From positions 116,860,001-116,924,000 of the forward strand of contig CM032233.1 in assembly GCA_019009955.1 (NCBI GenBank): a DNA stretch of 64,000 nt, read 5' to 3'. This document shows, one piece after another, positions 22,659-33,007 of the stretch. The DNA is from Riptortus pedestris (Eukaryota; Arthropoda; Insecta; Hemiptera; Alydidae). The notes below the pieces were generated by a model. The model was not told the DNA's origin. It did not search any database and saw only the letters and a list, made by a program, of their open reading frames with translations. How positions within the stretch are numbered: the first letter of the stretch is position 1; each line of letters begins with the position of its first letter. A program made the position numbers and the translations under genes.

Positions 22659-22749
22659 ATAGTCAATACGTGGTGAGATGAGATCACGAATCTATTATAC
22701 CACGTGGGAAATCTGCTTAGCTAACGCCGCCTCTGCGTGACGACTTTTA

Positions 22750-23159
22750 GTATTCAGACTTCAGTAGACCCGTCCTACTCATATCATATTAAAAATAAGA
22801 TGCCTATATCATCAATCACTTTATTGGAAGCTTAAATAAGAAATATTGTATTCATAAAACTTTTTCTGTGTAAGAGATATACAAATACGATGTGAAATGA
22901 CTTCATCATTTATGACTTCACGTTGTTAACTCGAAAATGTTTATTTCTTCTGGTTTCAATAAACAATAAAGATCATATTATTGAATGGCTGAATTCGGAC
23001 CAGGGGGGTTTAGTGATGAGAGGTGGGGTGAAGTTAAAGATTCGAAACGTCTCCGATATTTTACATAGAAATATTCAGAATATTCAGTGAGATGAGATTA
23101 GTTTGTTCTGTCAGCAAGTTGGAAATCTGCTTAGTTTACGCAGCCCAGGTGTGACGGAC
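22750..23159 (+). mobile_element. 3' part of a long-form HINE-like element
   Basis: It starts inside a core module ('cttcagtagacccgtcctac') directly after the preceding copy. It ends GTTGGAAATCTGCTTAGTTT, ACGCAGCCCAGGTGTGACGG. The next copy starts six T residues later. Confidence 0.72.
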
Positions 23160-23166
23160 ATTTTTT

Positions 23167-23756
23167 AGCAGATTTTATTTAAGGGAAATCAGCTATTTAG
23201 GTCGTACTCATGGCGTGATTTTTGAAACTAATTCTCAAATGTCCATAGATCCTACCCAGAAGAGACGAGGTAATGAGGTCCGTTCAATACTGTTTACACA
23301 TATTCTGTTTACACTCTAGTTGTCACAATTTTTGTTTGATCGTTACCAAACACAAAATTTAATTATTTTATGTAAAAACAAAAGACTAGGTCGTTAATGA
23401 CTGAAATCCGAGCAGCTGGCGTATGGGTTTAGAGGGGGAATTTCGAAAATTATTAATATCTTCGTTATTATGCGACATATAAAACAACTTTATTGCAAAT
23501 GTAATGTTCTTTAAATGTTGTTATGTACGTTTTTTCACTATCTTGATTATTACCCGAGATTTTTGCATTTTTCAGTATTTGGCCCTGAGTAAACCCCCAC
23601 TCCTACTCATGTCATATCAACAATAAGCTGTTATATTATGTAGCGATTTATTTGAAGTCTATATACCAAATATTGTTCTCATTGAGCTTTTACGTTTATG
23701 GATACATGAAAATACGTGGAAACGAGCTTAGGTAACGCAGCCCCTGCGTGACGCAC
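23167..23756 (+). mobile_element. HINE-like element without microsatellite
   Basis: The copy is 590 bp, with 5' end AGCAGATTTTATTTAAGGG and 3' end ACGCAGCCCCTGCGTGACGC plus AC, TTTTT. At the usual TA position it has only 'ctgtttacacatattctgtt'. The 3' inverted GGGAAATCTGCT is eroded to 'ggaaacgagctta'. Confidence 0.8.
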
Positions 23757-24155
23757 TTTTTCCTTGTCTATTTGAAATGTTTGAGTATCATCTGTCAACA
23801 CTGTGTTGTTTTTCATTAATTTGACAGTTTTTAGTCGAAATTTAGCCATGGGAATATGGAGTTTTTACTGAGTGAATGTAAGGGAGCAAGTTGAGGGTTG
23901 AGAAAGGAAGGATATTTTGGTTGAAGAGAAGGGCTGTTGGAAGGTGGAAAGGGACGGAAGGTCGGATCGTTACCGGAGCTGGAGAGAGCTAAGGACTTGG
24001 CCTGTTGCCAGTAGCAACGACCACTTGGGCTTCAGCTTGGGTGCCACTCTCTCCGAAGGGTGGGAAAAGGGTGCCCTACCCTCTCAACTACCCCACCCAC
24101 TCCCTACAACCCCCTCCCCTCCCATATATGCCCTCTTTTCTTATTATTTAAAAAA
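23757..24155. other. Unassigned stretch, GC-rich open frame
   Basis: The plus-strand frame at 23,917-24,204 runs into the next repeat and shows no recognisable domain. The segment 23,890-24,130 is G-rich on its left and C-rich on its right. Confidence 0.3.
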
Positions 24156-24440
24156 GTCCCTCACCCAGGGGCTGCCTAAACTAAGCAGATTTCTCACATG
24201 CTAGTATAAATCATTAATGATTTCATCTTACTACATATTCAGACTGAAAATCCGTAAGAAAGAATTACTTACAACCTAATTAGCTGAGAAAAACTGCTGA
24301 AACGTTTTAAGCCAACGTTATTGCTTCCGATGTACGAAGTAAAGGAATTATTGTTCCTACTTATATATGTACTCATATAAATCAATAACTAATAGACTTA
24401 GAATGTTGAAACTTCATATATAGAACAGTTCTACCGTTTA
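24156..24440 (-). mobile_element. HINE-like 3'-end fragment
   Basis: Left border GTCCCTCACCCAGGGGCTGC, then 'taagcagatttctcacatgc' and 'catctactacatattcagac'-like long-form sequence. The rest is lost or unrecognisable. Confidence 0.55.
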
Positions 24441-24540
24441 ACTGTAACCCAGCGCCGGACTGGAAGCTCCAGGGGCCCTCGGCAAAATTAGCCCGCCAAG
24501 AGGAATGTTTGATACTATATATAACACAAAACAAGTTTTT

Positions 24541-24733
24541 TATTTAATAACTCCACGCAATTTGGTTGGCACATAAAATCATGACACCTCCGAGACATTT
24601 ACATCACTCACCCAATAGCACTAAACATAACAGAAGAAATTCATAAACAACAAACATGCCAAAATACAATTACCCTATATTGGCTGCCAGGACACGAGGA
24701 CCTTGGACTTACGACAGTAGACTACCAGGATAA
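24541..24733 (+). repeat. Partial direct copy of the LINE RNase H segment at 26,031
   Basis: 'ataactccacgcaatttggt', 'ctccgagacatttacatcac' and 'tattggctgccaggacacga' match 26,031-26,275 in the same orientation, with about 60 nt missing after 'catgaca'. Together the two copies flank a 1.3-kb block of other repeats. Confidence 0.8.
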
Positions 24734-24734
24734 A

Positions 24735-24951
24735 ATAATAACGGAGATATTTTGAATTTTCGAATCCCCCCCCAACCACTATTCCAGGTCAGATTTCAGA
24801 CAATAACAAATATGACTGAAAAAGTTAAATGTCGAGTATAGTATAGAAAAAAAATATTTCCTAGTAAAGAACGAAAATTCTCAATTGTTGAACGTAACAA
24901 ATTTGCATGTATCTCCCTCAATCCTTTAAGGGAAATCTGCTATAAGCCCGT
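24735..24951 (-). mobile_element. HINE-like 5' half, long form
   Basis: 'ataacggagatattttgaat', a C-run and 'caggtcagatttcagacaat' lead to the right border CTTTAAGGGAAATCTGCT. Confidence 0.65.
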
Positions 24952-24956
24952 CCAGC

Positions 24957-25160
24957 AGGGGCGGCAATACTAAGAATATCACTCACGTTATGGTATAATC
25001 TCATTTCACTTTACAATCTCAATGTCTTGATAAAATACCGATAAGAAGAAAGGGGGTATACTAAAGACTGAAAGGAGGTGTAAGTTGCTCAATACTTGTG
25101 TTACGAAAAAATGAATACTGTAACGATTGTAGAGCATCAATAGCATGGTTCTATGACGTT
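24957..25160 (-). mobile_element. HINE-like 3' fragment, long form
   Basis: CGTCCAGCAGGGGCGGCAAT followed by 'tggtataatctcatttcact' and 'ataccgataagaagaaaggg' matches the reverse of the long-form 3' region (compare 29,084-29,260 and 29,835-29,900). Confidence 0.55.
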
Positions 25161-25162
25161 TT

Positions 25163-25285
25163 AGCAGATTAAGCTTAATGGAAAGCAGCTATGGAGGTAG
25201 TACGCATGACACTAATTTTCGAAAAACCTCCTCAAATATCCATCTACTCGTACCCAAGAGATAAAGATTATGAGTTCCGTTCAAA

Positions 25286-25332
<47 letters not shown>
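25163..25332 (+). mobile_element. HINE-like 5' end with (TA)n; interrupted
   Basis: AGCAGATTAAGCTTAATGGA and the subfamily A block lead to a TA tract at 25,289-25,332. That tract joins the inverted TA-inserting element, exactly as at 4,205-4,264. Confidence 0.75.
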
Positions 25333-25333
<1 letters not shown>

Positions 25334-25337
<4 letters not shown>

Positions 25338-26030
25338 CTCTGTCTGTACATTCATTTTTTCTCGAAATTTCACTATACGTTTTGGTTTCACATGCCATAG
25401 ACACGATATCTGCAATTTGTGGCTTTGGTGTCTTTTTGTTTGATTGTTATCTTTTCATACCCAAACTACTGAACAGAATTTTATGAAACTTGTTACGTAT
25501 ATTACTACTAAACCACTTTAGGCTATATGCTATACTAATATCCTCAGAGACAAAAGAATTGGCGGTTAAAGGGAAAGCCTGAAATGAAAAATCGGGGATA
25601 TTTCGTATTCTATTTTTTTTTCGGTAAAGATCCGAATAAAAAATCATGTTTATTTTGTTATTTAAAGTAACATTAGTTATGTATACTTTTGTCGTCTACC
25701 AAAGTGTATATGAGATGTACGCTAAAAACTATAGCAAGTCAAAAATTTAATTAGGCACAAAAGATTGAACCGAACTATTCAAAATTTGATATGTAAATCA
25801 GCATTAACTGCCCTATGATTATAAACTGTACCAACATTGTAAGGAACGAGCAGGAGTGGGGGTTATAAGGGAGGCCTGAAATTAAATATAGCGATATTTA
25901 GTTTTCTATTGGTTATATAGTAAATATGCAAAAAACAAAATTTGTTTATTTTGTTATTTAGAGTAACGTTCGTTATATAAACTTTCGTCGTATACCGAAG
26001 TATAAACTATAGCAAGCGTGAACAATTTAA
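25334..26030 (-). mobile_element. (TA)n-inserting element, copy 3
   Basis: Starts with the tail end ('ctgtctgtacattcattttt') at the TA tract and continues through about two units. It ends abruptly at 'caagcgtgaacaattta', where the LINE segment begins. The head is missing. Confidence 0.72.
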
Positions 26031-26650
26031 TAACTCCACGCAGTTTGGTTGGCACTTAAAAACATGACAACTACATCATCACAGCCCAAACACACACTAA
26101 TTTGTTCAGATTCACTAAGTTCATTATTAACCCTCCGAGACATTTACATCACTCACCCAATAGCAAACATAACAGAAGAAATTTATAAACAACAAACATA
26201 CCAAAATACAATTACCCTATATTGGCTGCCAGAACACGAGGACCTTGACTAAGTATGACAGCAGACTACCAGGCTAAACTAATTACTCAACAAACTCAAT
26301 ACACACAAACAAACTTACTATACAAAGACATACTGAGACATATACACCACCGAATCCTAAACAAATGGCAATCAGAAAGGATGGAAGTAAAGAACCACCT
26401 CCGGAGTATCAAAAGTACTATTAAGGAGTGGCCATCGAGCCATAGGAGTACTAGACGGGAGGAAGTAGTTCTTGCCAGACTCAGGATCGGCCATGCATAC
26501 CTGACACATAGACACTTAATGACAAGGACAGACAACCCTATATGCAAATACTGCAACAAACACCTAACGATAAAACACATACTGCATCCAACGAAAAAAA
26601 CTTCACATACCCTACGATATGACGAAATTATTAACTGACAGCAGACAATA
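26031..26650 (+). mobile_element. Non-LTR retrotransposon remnant: RNase H C-terminal half and zinc knuckle
   Basis: Frame 26,049-26,252 reads LICSDSLSSLL (third catalytic Asp of RNase H) and TLYWLPEHEDL (the W-x-P-x-H segment). After a stop and frame change, 26,255-26,638 contains MTADYQAKL (last Asp region), EEVVLARLRIGHAYLTHRHL and the knuckle CKYCNKHLTIKHIL, with the final Cys replaced. The usual HxxxxGNExAD stretch is damaged at the junction. The overlapping 158-codon minus-strand frame is a shadow. It belongs to the same broad group as the relics at 14.6, 35.0 and 49.2 kb. Confidence 0.85.
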
Positions 26651-27348
26651 TATTTCACAAAGACTAATATATCTAAAACATATAAACATTTACAAATACA
26701 TATAGTATACAATAGAATAGGTCTACAGCATACTAAAAAAGATTTAAATTGGATAACTTTTATTATATTCATTTAGACAAAGCACGGATATGAGAAACAC
26801 TCAGATATTTAAGGAATATTTTCCATAATATATAAATAAAGTACAACTAAGATATACATGAAGGAATAAATATACTATTCTAACAGAGATCTTGCCAATC
26901 ACCATTGATGTGTGGCACAAACCAAATAAAAAAAATAATAACAAATATATATATATACTAGCATATTTTTAATTGAAATTAATAAATTCAGTAGCTGATG
27001 GCTATGAAATTATTTATACAATATGCATAGATAATTCATCGAAATATCCATTGTAGAATTGTAGGCTATTACAAAAATTAATATATTTAGATTTACTTAT
27101 TTTAATAATTCAGGACATTAGTTCCTTACAAAACATTACCTATTTAAAAAAAAAAAAAAAAACAAGAAAAAAAACAGTTAGAATAGCATTATTGTAACAT
27201 TTGCTAATAGAAACACCTCTCAGTACAAATGTAAATAAATATTATTTAGGGTATTAATTCATTTTTTTTTTCTTTTGAGGCTCGTGGGCCCTCGGTATTT
27301 GCCGACCTCCCGAACTGGCCAGTCCGGTACTGCATACACCTGCCTTTT
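26651..27348. other. AT-rich stretch, possible LINE 3' region
   Basis: Strongly AT-rich with an A16 run near 27,148-27,163 and a T-run near 27,262. No coding sequence was seen. The last 60 bp hold the GGGCCCTCGG / CCAGTCCGG end described for the possible hAT-like pair. Confidence 0.4.
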
Positions 27349-27641
27349 AGCAGATTTACCTTAAGCGAAATAAGCTATTGAGGTCGTACTCATGACTCGA
27401 TTTTCGAAATTTTTCTTCAAATGTCCATCGATCCTAACTAGGAGATGACGGAAATGAGGTTCGTTCAAAATTGTATATATATTTTTCTGTTACCGTTCTA
27501 GTGGTCGCAATTTTTGTCTTATCGTAACCAAACTTGATGTATATTCGTTTTATACAAAAAAAATATCAAGTTCGTTAAAGGCTGGAATCGGACCAGTGGG
27601 AGGGGGGGGGGTTAGAGGGGAGGATTTCGAAAATTCTTAAT
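27349..27641 (+). mobile_element. HINE-like element, subfamily A, 3' truncated
   Basis: AGCAGATTTACCTTAAGCG, 'cgtactcatgactcgatttt', a very short TA tract (27,474-27,482) and the G11 run lead to 'aggatttcgaaaattc'. Unrelated sequence then begins. Confidence 0.82.
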
Positions 27642-28106
27642 CTTAATCTTAAAAAAAAAATGTTCGCAGAAACCAGATGATACTCGAACCTGTAAAGGTT
27701 TTCCAGTATTAGAACTATCCCAGAGAAGACTATGGTGCCAAACACATCCCCTGTCAGCCAATAATTTTTGTATTCAAGTAGGATGCAGGGACACTTTCCC
27801 CGGAAAACAAGTATTTGGGTCCGTGAGTACTGAAGCCATGGGGATCTCAAGTAACGCCTAACTACTTAATTTGTATTGTTGTCCTAATATCAGCTGAGCA
27901 ATTGTGAAATGTATATCGGGTTAATTTGAGAATTGGTTATTTGTAGAGAGATTGAAACCCAGGATCCAGTATAAGAGTCTGCCCACGAGGCTTACGGCCA
28001 TGGACTAGCGGAAGCTGGGTGTTATAAACATGATTGTTATAAAATGGTAATTGTAACAAACAAAAAAAAAAAAAGAAAACAACAATTTGTTTCTATTCTA
28101 TTCTTT
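27642..28106. other. Unassigned stretch with minus-strand open frame
   Basis: The 91-codon minus-strand frame at 27,575-27,850 starts outside and runs into the HINE-like copy. It has no recognisable domain. An A12 run lies near 28,062-28,073. Confidence 0.3.
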
Positions 28107-29021
28107 CTGCTATCGAGGTTGAACTCATGATGAGATTTTCAAAACAATTTCTTCAAACAACAAGCATTCCTTCAAGCAACATATGAATTTCTTCAAATGT
28201 CCATCGATCCTACCTAGATGACGAAAAATTGGTTCGTTCAAAATTATATATATGTCTGTTAACGCTCCTTGGTAACAATTTTTGTTTGATCTATACTAAA
28301 CGCGATATTTAAACGTTTTATGTAAAAATGAAGATCAAGTTCGTTAATGGCTGAATTCGCACCAGTGGGAAGGGGGGGGGGTTAAAGAGGGGAATATCTT
28401 CGTTATTATGCGTCGGATCGAATATATAGTATTGAACCAATCTTATTGCAAATGTAATGTTCTATAAATGTTGTTATGCACGTTTTTTTCATTACCTTCA
28501 TTATTAACCGAGATATTTGCATTTGTTAGTTTTCGGCTTTCAGTAAACTCTCAGTCCTACTCATCTCGTATTAACAATATATTTTTTTTTATTAAAAGAA
28601 ATATCCTACAATATCCTTAAGCTGAGAGAGGAAAGAATAATATATAATTAATATTATGTAATTTTTATCGGTTATTTAATTGTACTATTTAATATTTTTT
28701 GTTTATTTTATCAAGTTTTGTTTTTATAATCTTATTTACATTTAATATGTATATATATTATTATATAAAAAATGTTAGAATTTTGACAAAATGCACATAT
28801 AATGCAAATATGCTTGGGATGTGCAGAAAATAAAATCCCTCCACATAGGGTTACTATGTAGAGGAAATAAATAAACAATATTCTATTATGTTATGAAGCA
28901 CTTTATTTGAAGTCTATATACCAAATATTGTTATCATTGAACAATCACGTTTTGAGATAAATGCAAATTTGCAACGCACGTGGGAAATCTGCTTAATTTA
29001 CGCAGCCCCTGCGTGACGGAC
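28107..29021 (+). mobile_element. Long-form HINE-like element with a retroposon-like insertion
   Basis: Eroded 5' end (CTGCTATCGAGG), short TA tract near 28,246, one core module, then a 293-bp insertion with target duplication. The host sequence resumes 'tgttatgaagcactttattt' and ends GTGGGAAATCTGCTTAATTT, hairpin, GACGGAC, TTTTT. Confidence 0.8.
28581..28873 (-). mobile_element. Small insertion with 8-bp target duplication and T-run
   Basis: AACAATAT occurs at 28,573-28,580 and 28,874-28,881, flanking 293 bp that the sister copy at 23,590-23,640 lacks. The insert starts with T10 and its far end contains 'ctctacatagtaaccctatg' on the minus strand. This suits a minus-strand retroposon with a poly-A tail. 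No internal promoter or coding sequence was recognised. Confidence 0.65.
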
Positions 29022-29083
29022 TTTTTGAACAATATCGACTAAGTAAGATGGATAGTATAGAGATAGTGGTCGGAAGTAAAAAA

Positions 29084-29935
29084 TTCCGTCACGCAGCATC
29101 TTCGTAAACTGAGTAGGTTTCCCATGTGCTAGAATAGCACGCGTGTGATCTAATCTCACCACATATTCCTTATTTATATTTAAAAACCTTTGGAGTGGAA
29201 TGGGGGTAGCGAGGTTACTGACGATAGAAAACAATAATGTACGAATAACTAACTCCCTTAGTATTTGAGTTACGAAAAAAATTCATAGATCTGCAATTGC
29301 AACAGTTTAGCATGATTGATTCTATATCATTTTTCGACCCAACTCATAATAACGGAGATATTCTGAATTTTCGAATTCTCCCAACCTCTCCCCTCTTAGC
29401 CCCCACTATTCCAGGTCAGATTTCAGCGAATAACAATTATGACTTAAAACGTTACATTTCGAGTATGATAGATAAAATAAATATTTCCCAGTTAAGAACG
29501 AAAAATCGTAATTGAATACATCACGCAGGGATGTGTCTCGCATAATAAAGGTCTCTTGAAAGCTATATAAAGCTTTTAAGAATAAAATAAAATATTTCGT
29601 GATATAGCAGCTAATTGTTAATGTGACATGAGTAGGAGTGGTGGTTTACTAAAGGCTGAAAGTTAAAAAATTAAAATATCTCGGTTAATATTCATGATGG
29701 AGAAAACGTGTATATAACAAACAACATTTATAGGCAATTAATTGTGCTATAACATTGATTTTAGACAATTCTTCGACCCGACTCATAATAACGAAGATAT
29801 TTGAACTTGCAAAATTATCCCCTCTAAACCATCTCACCTCACAGTATAATCTCAATGCCTTGGTAAAATACCTATGAGGAGGAAGGGGGTATACTCAAAG
29901 CTGAAAACGAGAGTGTTAATTGTACATAACCAATC
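29084..29935 (-). mobile_element. Long-form HINE-like element, reverse
   Basis: The left border is TCCGTCACGCAGCATCTTCG, followed by 'gtgatctaatctcaccacat', two core modules (29,330-29,510 and 29,630-29,830) and a C-rich tract. The 5' hairpin terminus at the right was not found. Confidence 0.65.
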
Positions 29936-29945
29936 TTATCTCAAA

Positions 29946-30000
29946 TTTATTTATTTATACAGGAGCACCCGCATCTTGGCGATTTGGCTCAAAGTTTCAA
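29946..30000 (-). mobile_element. LINE/SINE 3'-end-like fragment with (TAAA)n tail, copy 1
   Basis: On the minus strand 'gccaaatcgccaagatgcgg', then a TAAATAAATAA tail. Similar short blocks occur at 31,141-31,200 and 32,957-33,000. Confidence 0.4.
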
Positions 30001-30173
30001 ATTGTAAAATGAAAACAAAATTATAGAAAAATAACAAAAACTGAAACAACAAATAAAAAATTAAATACAACAAATAATCATTAAATACTAGTAATAAAGA
30101 CAATTAATAAACATTAGACTAGTAATAAAGACAACAATTTAAAATGGTTTTAATAAAAAAATTATGTTATTCC

Positions 30174-31127
30174 TATATGAAGGCTCCAGGGGAAAAAGGG
30201 GGTCAAGTCCACCTGAACAAATTTTTCAGGAGACACTTTTTAAAGTTTAATTTTCTGTAATTGTCATGTTTACCGGTAATAAATCTCTTACTGTTTGAAT
30301 ATAACTATTTAAACTATTCTGAAACACTAATATTGCTGTCATTTTCAAAATCATCTGCTACTTCTCTGTACAAAAAACGTTTTGATAATCAGTCACCAAA
30401 CCTACTGGGGAAGAAAGTGCATATTTTGGACTTGGCTCTTTTTTCCCCAGGTTTTCAGTATTTAAAATCCAGGGAAGATGAATATGTATGAATAATATTG
30501 AAGATTATTTCCCAATCCAGAAGATTGGGATTCAGAAATGAATACTAAAATGAGTTTTAATAATTTATGTCAATGAAAGAAAATATGAATGTGAATGAAA
30601 TAGCAAAAATAGAGGAAAAGGTTTTGAAAATGAGAGTTTGATGTTTAAATTTTGTGAAAATGAATCAGTTTTCTTCAATGTCTTTTTATCAATTTTTGTC
30701 TTTAAACAATTCCTTCTTTTTTTCTCCATGTCACTGTGCGGCAATTCCAAAAAGTATTTTACAGCCTCCTTTTTCTTGCAGAATTTTGTTAGGTCTTTGA
30801 TTTACTTATTTAATAAGATTTATTGTTCGACAAGCATATTTTTATATCTGTTGAGTCAAAAATGATGAAATATTCACTCAACTTTGCAGCAACGAAATCC
30901 ATCTAGTCATGGACTTGGCTCCATCTTCCCGAGTACCGTGTGGACTTGGCCCCTACTTCCCTGGCACATGTAATCTTCACTCATGCTTTTCAATGTCAAT
31001 GAGCACGTTTTTCCCCAAAACAAACACACCATCGTGTTCAGCATCAAAAGCTGAATAAAACTGTGTTTCAAACTCAATTTCAGAAAAATATAAACTTTGC
31101 CCCTTTTTCCCCTGGAGCCTTCATATA
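30174..31127. mobile_element. DNA element with 28-bp perfect terminal inverted repeats
   Basis: The 28-bp ends at 30,174-30,201 and 31,100-31,127 (TATATGAAGGCTCCAGGGGA plus AAAAGGGG) are exact inverted copies, outermost bases TATA. The motif GGACTTGRCYCC...TTCCCC recurs inside near 30,428, 30,911 and 30,942 and is also part of the left end. Short frames at 30,261-30,491, 30,638-30,865 and 30,907-31,134 show no transposase motif. It is probably a non-autonomous element with TA target preference. Confidence 0.82.
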
Positions 31128-31140
31128 CTAGCACATTTAT

Positions 31141-31200
31141 ATTATTATTATTATTTTTTATTTATTTAGTTTTGTGCCCCACAGCGATGGTGGTTGGCAT
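31141..31200 (-). mobile_element. LINE/SINE 3'-end-like fragment with (TAA)n tail, copy 2
   Basis: On the minus strand 'gccaaccaccatcgctgtgg', 'ggcacaaaac', then TAAATAAATAAAAAATAATA. Such GCTGTGGGGCAC-plus-TAAA ends are common at LINE-related 3' termini. Confidence 0.45.
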
Positions 31201-31234
31201 TATTAGGATGATATATTTACTCCTTCATGTGCTT

Positions 31235-31829
31235 ACCTTCATTTCAAATTAAATTGCCTATAAATGATGCTATTATACACTCTTGCTCGATCTCAAATAT
31301 TAACGGATTACTATTTCTTTAATTTTCAGCCTTCAATCAACTTTGTTATCGCACGTTATGAATAAACCATCATATCATGAACCATCTTACATATTCCAAG
31401 CTGATTTACCAAATATTGTGGTCAACATATTGTTTGTGATGAGATACGTGCAAATACGTTCTGATGCCCCATCCATATTTTGTTCTTGGATTACTAAAAT
31501 TAGAGTGATTAAGATGAAAATTATTTTGGTTCATTATAAATTTCAGCACTAGCTACAGTTATTGGTTTTCAATAAAATTAAAATATTATATTCAGATATA
31601 TATCATTGTTTTTCTTTCCGGCCAAGAATATTTCTGTCTTTCAGTTCTGAGAGTTTGGATGTTTGATTACAAATTCAGACCCTTTCCGTTACTGAAATAT
31701 TTCTCATTGTCATTTGTATCTGTTCACTTAATATTCACGGTGGTGTTAAGTGTTAAAGTAATATAGATTTATCTATTGTGAAACTTCACGTGGGAAGTCT
31801 GCTTAGTTTACGCAGCTTCTGTGTGACAC
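31235..31829 (+). mobile_element. HINE-like element, 5' truncated, long 3' variant
   Basis: Starts within 'ctcaaatattaacggattac' and passes the 'ttctgatgccccatcc' and 'atattcacggtggtgttaag' blocks. It ends GTGGGAAGTCTGCTTAGTTT, hairpin ACGCAGCTTCTGTGT and TTTTT. Confidence 0.75.
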
Positions 31830-31852
31830 TTTTTCAATCTGGCTCATAAAAA

Positions 31853-32286
31853 GTCCGTCACGCAGGGGCTGCGTAAACTAAGCAGATTTCCACGTGAAGT
31901 TTTACAATAGAGAAATTTCACGAGAGTCAAGCAGTTAAGGAAACGGCCGAACTAGCCTTTGGCGGGAAAGTAACCCGTCCGTTAGCCGCTCAGATTTAAT
32001 AAAAATGCAAATATCTCGATTAAAATTCAAGATAGAGAATAAATGTATATAACAACATTTATAGGAAATTTAATTTGCAATAAGATTAATTCTGTACAAT
32101 ATTTCGATCCGACGTATAGTAACGGAGATATTTCGAAATTTCGAAAATCCTCCCCTCTAAACCCCCCCTCCCACTGGTCCGATTTCAGCCGTTAACGAAA
32201 TTAATCTTTCCTTTCATATAAAACGACTAAATATCGAGTTTGGTAACGATCAAACAAAAATTGCGACCGCTAGAGCGGTAACAGAC

Positions 32287-32341
<55 letters not shown>

Positions 32342-32464
32342 ATTTTGAACGGACCTCATTTTCGTCATCTTCTAGGTAGGATCGATGGACATTTGAAGAA
32401 AAATTTCGATAATTCCGTCATGAGTACAACCTCAATGTACTCAACCCCTTAAGGGAAATCTGCT
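31853..32464 (-). mobile_element. Complete HINE-like element, subfamily B, (TA)n(TG)n
   Basis: The copy is 612 bp in reverse. Left border GTCCGTCACGCAGGGGCTGC after AAAA, right border GGGAAATCTGCT before AAAA. The microsatellite at 32,287-32,338 is short TA followed by about 20 TG units on the plus strand. The subfamily B block is 'aattccgtcatgagtacaac'. Confidence 0.9.
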
Positions 32465-32804
32465 AAAACGGACATATTGTGAATTTCCACTCCATTTAAA
32501 ACTTTTTTTTTTCTCTTCTGTCATAAATAGGTTAATTGAAGGTAAATAGGTCATATATTTACTTTGGAAATATTAAGTTACTTTGCGTTGAATCGAAAAA
32601 GGTCGACAAATCAAATTCCTTGAATTCTTATGTTTATTTTACTTTCACAGTGTTTCGTCTCTCAATATTAATCTCTTCCTTTTAACGCTCTGCTCTCGCC
32701 CAGTCTAGATGTTTGGCCAATCCATATTTTTGCGTTGAATCGAAAAATGTTGACAACCTAATTTCCTACAAACTAATAAAATTCATCAATATAAGTATAT
32801 AATG
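32465..32804. other. Unassigned AT-rich stretch
   Basis: 'ttgcgttgaatcgaaaaa' occurs twice (near 32,583 and 32,731), suggesting a small internal duplication. Nothing else was recognised. Confidence 0.3.
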
Positions 32805-32955
32805 ACGTTTATATAGACCATTAAATTTGCAATAAGATTGGTCCTATACAATTATTCAATCCAACGTATACTAACTGAGGTTTATTCAATTTTCTAAATT
32901 CCCCTCTTTAAACTCCCTTCCCCCTCCCACTGGCACCATTAAGGTAAATAAAAGT
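32805..32955 (-). mobile_element. HINE-like core fragment
   Basis: 'taaatttgcaataagattgg', 'aatccaacgtatactaactg' and a C-rich tract 'ccccctcccactggcaccat' match the reverse core module. Both ends are absent. Confidence 0.65.
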
Positions 32956-32956
32956 T

Positions 32957-33007
32957 CAATTTATTTATTAATGGACACCACATCGAAGGTGATTTGCCCT
33001 TTCAAAA
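32957..33007 (-). mobile_element. LINE/SINE 3'-end-like fragment, copy 3, at the edge of a minisatellite
   Basis: On the minus strand 'gggcaaatcaccttcgatgt' and 'ggtgtccattaataaataaa'. The minisatellite begins immediately on its other side. Confidence 0.4.

Larger units (their letters stand above)
19994..22744 (+). mobile_element. Long-form HINE-like element with nested TA-inserting element and SINE
   Basis: The 5' end AGCAGATTTCCTCGTAAGGG and subfamily A block precede a TA tract at 20,107-20,147. The host sequence resumes near 21,519 ('tttgtctgttaacactttag'), passes through two core modules and ends at GTGGGAAATCTGCTTAGCTA, hairpin and GACGAC, TTTT. Two younger insertions are nested at 20,148-21,478 and 22,433-22,658. 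Confidence 0.78.
24450..27332. mobile_element. Possible hAT-like terminal inverted repeat pair around a composite block
   Basis: CAGCGCCGGACTGG at 24,450-24,463 and CCAGTCCGGTACTG at 27,319-27,332 are inverted, with 12 of 14 bases matching. 'gggccctcgg' elements stand inside each end. The CAG-start terminus resembles hAT transposons. The 8-bp flanks (CTGTAACC and CATACACC) do not agree, so the pair may be coincidental or the ends displaced. The interior holds LINE, HINE-like and TA-inserting sequence. Confidence 0.35.

Noticed and set aside
24450..24463. Confident hAT transposon
   Set aside because: The 14-bp ends pair, but the 8-bp flanking duplication expected for hAT is absent and no transposase is present; kept only as a low-confidence feature.
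26296..26772. 158-codon minus-strand frame
   Set aside because: Shadow of the plus-strand RNase H remnant, which has the recognisable motifs.
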